Source: Lycorma delicatula
Taxonomy: Eukaryota; Arthropoda; Insecta; Hemiptera; Fulgoridae
NCBI RefSeq assembly: GCF_047948215.1
Contig: NC_134460.1
Coordinates: forward strand, 12,047,001-12,111,000
Length of the DNA stretch: 64,000 nucleotides
Reading direction: 5' to 3'
Shown: positions 23,567 through 34,075 of the stretch, piece by piece
How the letters are laid out: every line of letters starts with the position of its first letter
Numbering within the stretch: position 1 is the stretch's first letter
The notes under the pieces: model-generated
What the model was told of the DNA's origin: nothing
The model's input: only the letters and a program-made list of their open reading frames with translations
Database searches by the model: none
Translations under genes and position numbers: made by a program

Positions 23567-24826
23567 ATTAATCTTAACTACAATTTTATACAGAAGAATT
23601 GAGAGGAGAGTGGAAGAAGTGTTAGGAGAAGACCAATTTGGTTTCAGGAAAAATATAGGGACAAAGGAAGCAATTTTAGGCCTCAGATTAATAGTAGAAG
23701 GAAGATTAAAGAAAAACAAACCAACATACTTGGCGTTTATAGACCTAGAAAAGGCTTTCGATAACGTAGACTGGAATAAAATGTTCAGCATTTTAAAAAA
23801 ATTAGGGTTCAAATACAGAGATAGAAGAACAATTGCTAACATGTACAGGAACCAAACAGCAACAATAACAATCGAAGAACATAAGAAAGAAGCCCTAATA
23901 AGAAAGGGAGTCCGACAAGGATGTTCCCTATCTCCGTTACTTTTTAATCTTTACATGGAACTAGCAGTTAATGATGTTAAAGAACAATTTAGATTCGGAG
24001 TAACAGTACAAGGTGAAAAGATAAAGATGCTACGATTTGCTGATGATATAGTAATTCTAGCCGAGAGTAAAAAGTATTTAGAAGAAACAATGAACGGCAT
24101 AGATGAAGTCCTACGCAAGAACTATCGCAAGAAAATAAACAAGAACAAAACAAAAGTAATGAAATGTAGTAGAAATAACAAAGATGGACCGCTGAATGTG
24201 AAAATAGGAGGAGAAAAGATTATGGAGGTAGAAGAATTTTGTTATTTGGGAAGTAAAATTACTAAAGATGGACGAAGCAGGAGCGATATAAAATGCCGAA
24301 TAGCACAAGCTAAACGAGCCTTCAGTAAGAAATATAATTTGTTTACATCAAAAATTAATTTAAATGTCAGGAAAAGATTTTTGAAAGTGTATGTTTGGAG
24401 TGTCGCTTTATATGGAAGTGAAACTTGGACGATCGGAGTATCTGAGAAGAAAAGATTAGAAGCTTTTGAAATGCGGTGCTATAGGAGAATGTTAAAAATC
24501 AGACGGGTGGATAAAGTGACAAATGAAGAGGTATTGCGGCAAATAGATGAAGAAAGAAGCATTTGGAAAAATATAGTTAAAAGAAGAGACAGACTTATAG
24601 GCCACATACTAAGGCATCCTGGAATAGTCGCTTTAATATTGGAAGGACAGGTAGAAGGGAAAAATTGTGTAGGCAGGCCACGTTTGGAGTATGTAAAACA
24701 AATTGTTGGGGATGTAGGATGTAGAGGGTATACTGAAATGAAACGACTAGCACTAGATAGGGAATCTTGGAGAGCTGCATCAAACCAGTCAAATGACTGA
24801 AGACAAAAAAAAAAAATTAATCTTAA
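23567..24826 (+). mobile_element. RTE-like LINE copy 4, best preserved, with TSDs
   Basis: Body 23578-24815, flanked by identical 11-bp duplications ATTAATCTTAA (23567-23577 and 24816-24826). It is 5'-truncated inside the RT domain but has one unbroken frame to the stop. Poly(A) follows the stop after only a few bases. With exact duplications and no inactivating change downstream of the truncation, it is among the youngest insertions here. Confidence 0.97.
23610..24800 (+). CDS. LINE reverse transcriptase, N-terminally truncated
   Basis: 396 codons. RT motifs in order: FIDLEKAFDNVDW at residues 43-55 (motif A, catalytic D), IRKGVRQGCSLSPLLFNLYM at about 97-116 (motif B), RFADDIVIL at 142-150 (motif C, the two catalytic D residues), and KINKNKTKVM (motif D/E region). 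The C-terminal tail carries GSETWTIGVSEKKRLEAFEM, RRMLKI, VTNEEVLRQI, GHILRH, LEGQVEGKNCVGRPRLEYVK and DRESWRAA, a layout shared with RTE/BovB-type LINE proteins. The ATG at 23610 is simply the first in frame; the natural protein begins far upstream with an endonuclease domain that was not copied. Without its own promoter and endonuclease it should not retrotranspose alone. Confidence 0.85.
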   Translation: MEEVLGEDQFGFRKNIGTKEAILGLRLIVEGRLKKNKPTYLAFIDLEKAFDNVDWNKMFSILKKLGFKYRDRRTIANMYRNQTATITIEEHKKEALIRKGVRQGCSLSPLLFNLYMELAVNDVKEQFRFGVTVQGEKIKMLRFADDIVILAESKKYLEETMNGIDEVLRKNYRKKINKNKTKVMKCSRNNKDGPLNVKIGGEKIMEVEEFCYLGSKITKDGRSRSDIKCRIAQAKRAFSKKYNLFTSKINLNVRKRFLKVYVWSVALYGSETWTIGVSEKKRLEAFEMRCYRRMLKIRRVDKVTNEEVLRQIDEERSIWKNIVKRRDRLIGHILRHPGIVALILEGQVEGKNCVGRPRLEYVKQIVGDVGCRGYTEMKRLALDRESWRAASNQSND

Positions 24827-25790
24827 TTATAATTAATCGTTGCTTGTAACTGTATAACTGGTTTTAAATAATAATAATATTTTTTTTTAGATCACTAAAT
24901 GTAAGTAAAATTGACTTAAATAAAACAAAAAACAGTTTTCAATCCTTTGTTAAATTTTTCTTTTAGAGGTGTCATCGAATTCAAAATAAATGGCAACCCA
25001 TTCTATCACAGTCATATACTTGAGTCATCTTCAAAAAGGACAACATTTTTATGACGAATTGATAAAAATCCTAATTTTTTTTTTTAATTGTTATTTCCGC
25101 CTTTTTCCAATCGATTTTAAACCATTTTTAAAGAACGGAAAGGTGAAAATTTTGAAAAAAAGGAAAACTTGTCTCTTTATAAGGATAAGAACATGAAAGT
25201 GAAAATTACTACCTAGCGTGAGTTAAGGTTCTTCGGTATGCGGGAATATGTATTATTCTTTTATCCGTTCTTCTTATTTTTCTTTTAAGTTTCAAGTAAA
25301 ATCACTGTAAATGTTAAAATGGTAATCTCGTTTTATGTTATTATAATATCATTAGCAAATGATTAGGGTAAACGTAAAAAAATATCTTCAATATTCATTC
25401 GGGACAATACTTTTTCTATTTAAAATCTTTCACGTGTAAATTTTATGACCAAAACCCCTTTATAATGTGACCGATTATAAGAGAACTTAATGTAATAAAT
25501 ACAATAAGAATCATCGAAATCCATTTAGCGAAGAATAAATCTCGAACATATGTAAAGGTTGGATTTACGTCTATTTTGTACAGTCTTAGAGCTGCTGTTC
25601 GTAAATTTCGGTTGAAAATAAATAAAATTATTACGTTTTTACGGTAATCATTTTTTTCTTCTAAAAAAAAAATTCCGAGCTAAAGAATGTATAAAATCCA
25701 AAAATTTTAACTTTATAAAAATTTCGTAAGAAAATCTATTATTAAAACATAACCCGTACAAAAGTTTTCTTAGATGAATAATTATTTTAT
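24827..25790. other. AT-rich DNA, no gene seen
   Basis: Nothing recognised. Confidence 0.6.
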
Positions 25791-26780
25791 AAATTTAATT
25801 TTTTTTTTTTTTTTTTTTTTTTTGTCATTTGACTGGTTTGATGCAGCTCTCCAAGATTCCCTATCTAGTGCTAGTCGTTTCATTTCAGTATACCCTCTAC
25901 ATCCTACATCCCCAACAATTTGTTTTACATACTGCAAACGTGGCCTGCCTACACAATTTTTCCCTTCTACCTGTCCTTCCAATATTAAAGCGACTATTCC
26001 AGGATGCCTTAGTATGTGGCCTATAAGTCTGTCTCTTCTTTTAACTATATTTTTCCAAATGCTTCTTTCTTCATCTATTTGCCGCAATACCTCTTCATTT
26101 GTCACTTTATCCACCCGTCTGATTTTTAACATTCTCCTATAGCACCGCATTTCAAAAGCTTCTAATCTTTTCTTCTCAGATACTCCGATCGTCCAAGTTT
26201 CACTTCCATATAAAGCGACACTCCAAACATACACTTTCAAAAATCTTTTCCTGACATTTAAATTAATTTTTGATGTAAACAAATTATATTTCTTACTGAA
26301 GGCTCGTTTAGCTTGTGCTATTCGGCATTTTATATCGCTCCTGCTTCGTCCATCTTTAGTAATTCTACTTCCCAAATAACAAAATTCTTCTACCTCCATA
26401 ATCTTTTCTCCTCCTATTTTCACATTCAGTGGTCCATCTTTGTTATTTCTACTACATTTCATTACTTTTGTTTTGTTCTTGTTTATTTTCACGCGATAGT
26501 TCTTGCGTAGGACTTCATCTATGCCGTTCATTGTTTCTTGTAAATCCTTTTTATTCTCGGCTAGAATTACTATATCATCAGCAAATCGTAGCATCTTTAT
26601 CTTTTCACCTTGTACTGTTACTCCGAATCTAAATTGTTCTTTAACATCATTAACCGCTAGATCCATGTAAAGATTAAAAAGTAACGGAGATAGGGAACAT
26701 CCTTGTCGGACTCCCTTTCTTATTAGGGCTTCTTTCTTATGTTCTTCAATTGCTACTGTTGCTGTTTGGTTCCTGTACAT
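25782..26780 (-). pseudogene. LINE reverse transcriptase fragment with poly-lysine read-through
   Basis: 332 codons from MYRNQTATVA onward, containing RT motifs B (GVRQGCSLSPLLF) and C (FADDIVILAE) and the full RTE-like tail. Motif A lies upstream in another frame because of a homopolymer frameshift. The normal stop after N-D is lost and translation would continue through the poly(A) as lysines. Not expected to be functional. Confidence 0.8.
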
Positions 26781-26892
26781 GTTAGAAATTGTTCTTCTAT
26801 CTCTGTATTTGAACCCTAATTTTTTTTAAAATGCTGAACATTTTATTCCAGTCTACGTTATCGAATGCCTTTTCTAGGTCTATAATTTAATT
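25792..26892 (-). mobile_element. RTE-like LINE copy 5, 5'-truncated
   Basis: Body 25801-26883 on the minus strand, with a 23-nt T run (poly-A) at 25801-25823. The last bases before poly(A) differ from other copies: the stop and the usual GAAGAC are missing, so the frame runs into the A tract and adds a lysine run. A 9-bp AATTTAATT at 25792-25800 and 26884-26892 is a candidate target-site duplication, weak because it is AT-only. One extra A in the A run upstream of L-G-F (12 versus 11 bases in the T/A tract at 26820-26831) shifts the frame, so the readable part is 25782-26780. Confidence 0.94.
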
Positions 26893-28500
26893 ATACTGAA
26901 CCTAACCTTTCAAATATTTTAATAACACTCGTATTAGATTACATTCTATATACTATATTTAAAGTATGACGAAATCAAACTAAATCGACTAAATATTTTG
27001 TAAGTGAAAAAGTAAAGTAACTTAATGAGGAATTGTACTTTGTGAATCAAATTTGTGTCATATTTGATAACAACTTAAACCATTGAAATATTTTTTTTAA
27101 ATAACTCAAACTTTGAACTCTGGTACGGATTTAGGTCTTTTGTAAGGAGATATTTATTTTTATAGTACATTTGTTATTAACGACTTTTAATCGGGGTTAG
27201 TTAATACGTTTAAAAAATAGTTAATATTTGTATTAAATATTTCCCATTAAATATTAAGAAATTATGAGATGCTTTATTTTCGTTACAAAAGATTACATTA
27301 CCAATTTTTCTCTTTTCTTTTTAAAAAAAAAAAGGGTAATAAAACTACCCTTCCGTGTTTAAATCAAGGTTACTAAAGTAATAACCATCGACATAAAATC
27401 TTACGAGTGCTTTCAAGGAAAATGCCTTAGAAAACGTAATGTTTTTTTAAAACAAATTGTACATTAAAAAGTATTTATGTATATGAAAGTAATAGTACAT
27501 TTTTTTTAACAAAATTACAGTTATCTGCATGTAAATATACATAACCGCAATTTTTTTTTAATTTAAATTTGACCATTTTATACACAATAATTTCGCCGTG
27601 TATAGTTTGTATTTCGTACAAGGCACTAATATCTGGAATTTTCAATAAATTAATATAATCACTCGTATACCAAACTGGTCATTATTATATTTACACGTAA
27701 GTGATATAATTGAGGAAAATAAACTTACCATAAATGTACAATTAATTAATATGTTTGGATTTTATACATAGAGATATTTATTACGCAGAAAATTGATAAA
27801 AAAATACATATTTATCAACAAAAAAATTGTATTGATTACATTATTGTTTTCCTTTTATGATTTTCAATTGCATTTTTACTTGTTTTCTCCTCTTTTATTA
27901 TTGTTATTTCTTTAAGTTATCTAATTATTATTAAAGAACTACTTTCTCGTGCAAACAAACTTCTGTACTGTATTTATGTTTTTTTTCTAAATTCTTGGGC
28001 GTTACCGGAAAATTATACTTTAATACGTGAAGAAATATAAAAAGAAATTTTATATGAATTACAGAATTTTTATTTATTAAGTGTTATTTTAGTAAAAATT
28101 ACTTTTTTAAGTATTCTTTATTTATTTATTTATTTTCTTTTTTATAATTTGAAAAGTGTACTTTTTTCTTAGAAAAAATGTATATTGTTATTGCAAAATA
28201 ATAATATAATTAGATATGAGCTAATAATTTATTTTAGTATTTCTAAGAAAAAAACGTTGCATTTTTTATTACATGTTTATTTGTTGATTAGGCTGAATAT
28301 TTGCAAGGCAATTCCTTTACTAGAATAATTTTAAACTTTGTAATTTATTAAGATTTTTTTATTAATAATAACTACGTAATTTCCGTTAAATTGTAAGAAT
28401 TATTAATTGAAAACTAATCTTAAAAAAAAAAAAAAAAAAAAAACATTTAAATTTGCACCGTTGGTGAAAGAATATATTTATTTATTAGTTATACTTTTTT
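26893..28500. other. AT-rich DNA, no gene seen
   Basis: Strongly AT-rich with A and T runs, including a 23-nt A run ending near 28443. Nothing recognised. Confidence 0.6.
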
Positions 28501-28639
28501 TTTGCATTATCTTGAAGAAAACGTTATATCTTTTCATACATTAGGTCGTATTAAAATTTCCTACGGAGTTGAAATGTTTCAAATTCACTGTTTCTCGAAA
28601 GAAAGTCTTTCATTTTTTTTCTTTCCCCTATTTTTTGTA

Positions 28640-29745
28640 GGATTTATTATGCCGCAGGTAAAGCGCTTCATTTCTTTTCTGCCTGGCGGCAGGTTCCTTA
28701 CGCCACCGCTGTCTCCATCATTTCTGTTCCAAGTCTTCTCTTTCGTCCCCCTTTTTTTTGACTTGCTCCCCTGGGCCTGGTTGGTATTACGCCACCCAGG
28801 GGAGTGCCTGTTATACTCTAATGGGCCTCCCCACCTACCGGCTGTATGTCCGGCAAGGCAGGTCGGCCCACCGGGCAGGTCTTTTGAGTCTCATTTGCCC
28901 TTCTGTATCCTTGGAAAGTCGTGACGCATCGATGGGTCTTTTACACTTGTATAGACCTATTCTCCCTCGGAGTGGAACTGACACACCTAAGCATGCCAGC
29001 CCTCACCACTGGGGCTATCCGCCCTACCCTAATCTATTCACTCAGAAGTCCAGTTTCCTCTCGTCTTCGTTTTTTACTGTTAAGATATTCCTGATAGTTC
29101 CTTCAATTCTTTTCCAATTGTCCTCACTATGTAGCATGTTACTCGTAATCTCCTCAGGTCTCATCGTTGATAAATTTGTGTCCCGTCTATTTTGTATCCA
29201 TCTGATGCATTCCTTGAAGGTATGGTCTGCATCGTCCTCAATGCCGCAGTACATACAGGCCGGCGTTTGTCTTCTCCCAACTCTGTGAAGGTAATAATTA
29301 AAATTTCCGTGGCCCGTAAAGTACTGCGACAAAAAGAAGTCCACCTCCCCGTGTTTCCTATTGATCCAACTCTCAAGGTCAGGGATTAGCTGTTTTGTCC
29401 TGCTAGCAGGTCCTACCTCTCTCCACCTTTCTTTCCACCTAGTTATCAGCAGCCTATGCTTAGTTTCCTGAGTTTCCAGTCCTTGCGATATCTCTACCCT
29501 GTAATGGGCCATTAAGTCGATTGGAGATACTGCTGCCAAAACGCAAAGTGCCTCATAGGAGACTGTTCTGTAAGCGGAAACCACTCCCAGCAACAGCCTC
29601 CTATGCGTTCTCACAAGTCTATTTTTGTTTTTCTTGATTCGTAATGAAGTCCATCATACAGGCACTGCATACAATAAAGATGATACAACTGCCGATGCTG
29701 TCACTTTTCGTCCCCTTGCAGTTTCCAATCTTCACTTTATCCTCG
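28640..29745 (-). mobile_element. R1-like LINE, 3' end, degenerate
   Basis: Minus strand. The coding part (29042-29745) reads VVSSLLYAVPV, a stop where W is expected, then WTSLRIKKNKNRLVRTHRR and the C-terminal domain of R1-clade ORF2: RTVSYEALCVLAAVSPIDLM, DLESWINRKHGEVDFFLSQY, FTGHGNFNYYLHRVGR, and a zinc-binding arrangement C-x2-C-x8-H-x4-C in ACMYCGIEDDADHTFKEC. The region 28640-29041 is markedly GC-richer than its surroundings and is probably the 3' UTR. The RT domain itself is missing, so the element is 5'-truncated at about 29745. R1 elements normally sit in 28S rDNA, but relatives are dispersed; no rDNA is seen here. Confidence 0.7.
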
Positions 29746-30477
29746 CTTCCTTCTCCTTCTATTGATCTTCCCGATTCAAGATTCCACTTCCTCCAACCAT
29801 ATATACTAACAAATTTCTTTTATTTTTTGTACTTCCCTCATAAGCGTTCTTTTTCTTTAATTCAGGATTCATTCTTTATTTTTTACTTTATCTATCCATT
29901 TTACTATCTCCATATCCTCATCTCAAAAGCCTCAATCTAATCTCTCTCCCGCTTCCTTATCGTTCATTCTTCACTCCCATTTCTTAGCTTTAAATCCACT
30001 TTTACTATATAGTATTTTCCTCTTTTTGAAGGCTTCCTTGGCCATCGCTATGCTTCCTTTTACTTACATTGCTCTCTTACAGTCCTCTATGGCCTCAAAT
30101 ATCTGCAGTTTTTTTTCTGTTTATCCTTCACTCGTATTTCTTACTAAATCTTCGTCGTTATCAAAGATAAAGTGCCTACGACATTTTATTTTTCTGAAAG
30201 TATTGATGTTTGCGGTTAACAGAGTAAAGATACTATTTATAGGGTTGAATATCATTAAACATTTTGGTAGGTTTGGTATAATAATATTGAGCTTAGTTTG
30301 GAAGGCAACGGGAAATTATTTCATTACTAATTTCCTAATAAAGGTCATAGGTTATTTCTGGGAATGGCTGTTTCATTTTCGAAAATAATTCATCTTGCGT
30401 GCAGGTCGCCTAAAACTGTAATGTAGTACTTAACGTAGATAACCGTCTTTATAAATTTATTATTAAGTTATAATTAA
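29746..30477. other. Pyrimidine-rich non-coding DNA
   Basis: C/T-biased on the plus strand to about 30130. It might be more of the R1-like element, but no frame aligns with LINE motifs. Confidence 0.4.
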
Positions 30478-30692
30478 TCCACCGGGTTGGTCTAGAAGTT
30501 AAATCCTTGTCGCAAATCGTCTATTTAACACCTGATACCGATGAACATTGGTGGCTGGGGTTCAATTAACCACATAATTTCAGAAAAGATCGGCATGAGT
30601 CTGTATAAGACTAAACTTCATTTATATGGCATATCATACTCATCTCATCGGGCCATGGGGTTGCTAATTGTTCAGAAGATAAACAGATTGTA
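30478..30692 (+). mobile_element. tRNA-derived SINE, copy 5, deleted variant
   Basis: Starts TCCACCGGGTTGGTCTAG like the main family, but the B-box half of the head is missing. It resumes at CACCTGATACCGATG and runs through TCAATTAACCACA, GTATAAGACTAAACTTC and TCATCGGGCCATGGGG to AGATAAACAG. The 3' part resembles the antisense variant at 17484-17748 more than the main family. Confidence 0.75.
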
Positions 30693-33582
30693 ACGTACAC
30701 ATTAAGAATAGGAATTTAAAAAATAATCTATAATATCCTAAATATTAGATGCCGTAACCAAATGGTTGTTGGTAATTTCACATAAGAAACCAGTCATTCA
30801 CAGAAACTACGTAACTATAGATTCTTATGAATAATAATTATCCTATGATCGACTTACAAAGGAAATTGAATTGTACGTTCAAATATTAGAATCCCAATCT
30901 CATCGAAATACAGATGATATCCAAAAGTGAAATCTTCATTCAGTTCACCGTTGGATCTTGTAACATCAATTACATCCAAAGAAAGAAAATTACATTAAAC
31001 TCTTTGGTACCTGTATTATAACAATAAGAAAAAAACTGGGAAAGATAAAACTAGAACAAAAAAATAAAGTAATCATTTCTTACGGAGAAATATTTACATG
31101 AACTATCTCAACTCAGTCAGGTTAAAATTATTAGCCTATAAATTTTTCTAACAGTAGACTTACATTTTTAAATGCGATTGCCCGGTGACATTTTATGTTT
31201 TTTTACGCATCGTCAAATATTTTTTTGGCAAAGATCTTCTTCCTTGGATGTATATCACGGTCATTGTGTCAGCTGCCGCCTACTCTCGAGCAGTAGCGCC
31301 GTGCTGGCACCTTTTAGTAGCCGGCGGATAGCCGTTTTTTTATTGGGGCTCAGTCGGGTGGTGACTTTACCTGAAGGATCGATCGGAAACTCTTCCCGTC
31401 GGTTAAAATATCTTGTCTGATAATACCGGATATATTTCAGGAGCATCATAAAATCTAAACGAATACTCTTTATCCTTTAACCTTTTTAAACCGATTTTAT
31501 GGATTGAGTTTCATATCATCTCCTACTTTCAATTCCCTGCTAATATTTTTGATCTTTTAATCGATATTAATCTAATCGTTGATGTCTTTTAATTTTTTAC
31601 GACCGTCAACTCATCCATTTTTTTTTTTAATTTATTTTTCCTAAATTTAGTAAACCATCTTGTTTTTCTGATCTCTCCACTAAATTCTTCATTATTTTCA
31701 TAATTTTCTATATTTAATTTACGCCTTAAGGGTTTGTATGGCTGTGTTATATCATGCGTAAAAAAGAGTATTAGCTCTAATTGTATCGTTGTTAATTAAG
31801 CATAGCATAACGATCTAGAAGACATAGCCAGCCTTTCTTAGAAACCTTACGGTATAGTATATTACAGGATATGACATTTCACTTCTATTTGATGAAAATT
31901 GTTCTTTTTTCTGTGCATTATTTTTTAATAATTTATACTTGCATAACATATATATATATATATATATTTATTTTAATTACGTTTATAGTGTTTTTATTTG
32001 ATTTTAGATCAAGGTTAAAACTCTCACATATGTTCATGCTTAAACTAGCGTAAACGGAATTATTAACAAATAGTTACACGCGCAGAATTTTCACAGTGAG
32101 CAATTGTCACATAACAAACTAAATTATACCTATTTACAGATTTCTTGAACGGTAATGTTTTCTCAATTTTGTTTATATGCGAGAAATTTAATTTAGATCT
32201 CTTACGATATTCCCATTTATATCCTCGTAACGTTTTACACGATATTTGTTAAATTTATACAAATATAATTTATTGCACGTAAAATTACATAAGATAACAT
32301 TGCACGGACAATATTTATTTTACTCTATTTAAGACGTAGTGGATTCTGTGAAATGTTGAGGCTGTAGATTGCGTGCACAAAGTTACACACGCCGGAAGAT
32401 ATTTTACGTCCCCTTTCTGTATTATTACAATATTATATAAAGATGTGCGTGTTCTGAATATTTTTCTGTTCGCTTCACGTGGTCTTTAAGTTTTTATCAT
32501 ACAACATATATATATATAGCTTAAGGGTTATTGTTTTTTAGTATATTTTTACAGATGATTTCTTTTTTAATTGTACATATTATGATTTATACTCGTATTT
32601 TGTTATTTAAATTATCCAAACAAAAATTTATATTCGATTGATGTTTTATACATATTTAATGTGACCTTAATTTTATCTTTTTTATCTTAGTGTAAAAATG
32701 TTTATTAAATTATCATGCTACAGTAGTTATCTATTTGTAATTTATTTAATTATATCCTAAGACTCTTGATTATTTGAATAAACATATAGATTTCATATCA
32801 AACGATTTTTTTTAAGTATATCCCCAAATTAACTTCGTAATAATAAACTTAGAAAAATTATTCCAGTGTATCATTAATTTATAAATATCCAAAATCGGTA
32901 AATGGTAAATTGTAATTTGTAGGTTTATACGGGATAGACAAATTACATTTTTATTTTACTGAAATTATGTAAAATATAATGTATATTACACGGTTTTAAT
33001 ATGTCATGTAATTCAGATACGCACTAATTATCTTCATATGAATAAATGTACGTAACGTTATTAAAAGAAACATAGCAGAAAATTGTAGTCATTTAACGTT
33101 TTGTTTGCAAGTTTGCCAATTTATTTTAAACATAATTAAATACTCGTTATTCTGAAGAGAATTTAATGATAACATTTATATAAATCTCAAATATATTACG
33201 TTTATAAATTTATTTATAAATTCTTTAATGACTTTATTTATTTGAATTATTTTATTGATTTTTGTGTAATTAATTAATTACACGAAATTTATTATTTACT
33301 ATTCAATTCTTATAGCGTAATTATATAAACAACACATTATAATATTCAGTGTATTTTATGGTGAAAATTCAAGAAAATTAATTGAAAAAGTTAATTATTA
33401 TCGCATTTCAGAGAGTCGTTAGTTGTCGATAACGATGAAGTGAATAATTTTCTGGAATCCTTTTCTCCTTACGTAAACTAAGATGAAGATTTGACGTTTC
33501 TTTCGAATGGTTTTTCATACGGGCATCAGTTTTTATAAACTACCCGTATTTTAAATGAAAATAAAACAAAATCTAAAATTTT
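30693..33582. other. Mostly AT-rich DNA, no gene assigned
   Basis: The patch 31170-31440 is GC-richer. Its minus-strand frame (FNRREEFPIDPSGKVTTRL) contains a good splice-donor look-alike, CAG|GTAAAG, but I recognise no protein. A short TA repeat lies at about 31950-31967 and the 20-bp palindrome GTGTAATTAATTAATTACAC at 33264-33283. Otherwise nothing. Confidence 0.45.
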
Positions 33583-34075
33583 CAATGCATCCTCGGTAAC
33601 GAACGACCTGATGAGGTTGCCAAGAGAGCGGGCAACAAATGGCATCCGATTGGAATCGACATGTGAGAGGAGGTGACATTTCGTGTCGAACTACGTACTT
33701 GATGAAATAATTTCTGGCTGTTGAGCTCTTCCACGGCCTTAATGGTATTCGGTAAAACTTCTTTGAGAAACCTTTTATCTCGAACCCAGAAGAAAACAAA
33801 TCGCCCTAACGCGGCTAAGGATTGGTCACACAAAACTAACAACGCCCACTTATTTGGCTTTCCTCAGCAGAACTGTGGACGTGAAGTTTTAAACGGTCCG
33901 TTAACCGCCCAATGTTCGGAACTATTCGCCAATGTTCGGAACTATCCGAACCGAATAAACTTCGGTTCGGATGTTTGAAGAGTTTGCTCTGCCGGAAGAA
34001 ATGTACCAAAAGACTGTTGCGGTTTCTTTGTGAAGTGGAATAAAAATTCAGTTTAGCGGCTTTGCTTACGAGAGA
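33583..34075 (+). mobile_element. Second, shorter 3' end of the RNase H-bearing LINE
   Basis: Follows the same order as 22410-22870: GGTAACGAACGACCTGATGA, GGCATCCGA, CGACATGTGAGAG, a CTCTTCCACGGC segment, GCGGCTAAGGATTGG and an AGACTGTTGCGG segment. It is more decayed, with several frameshifts and a local duplication of CAATGTTCGGAACTAT at 33912-33945. Only the region after the RNase H core remains. Confidence 0.7.

Noticed and set aside
33264..33283. 20-bp palindrome GTGTAATTAATTAATTACAC as a regulatory site
   Set aside because: Very AT-rich and built on a TAAT repeat; such palindromes are expected by chance in this base composition.
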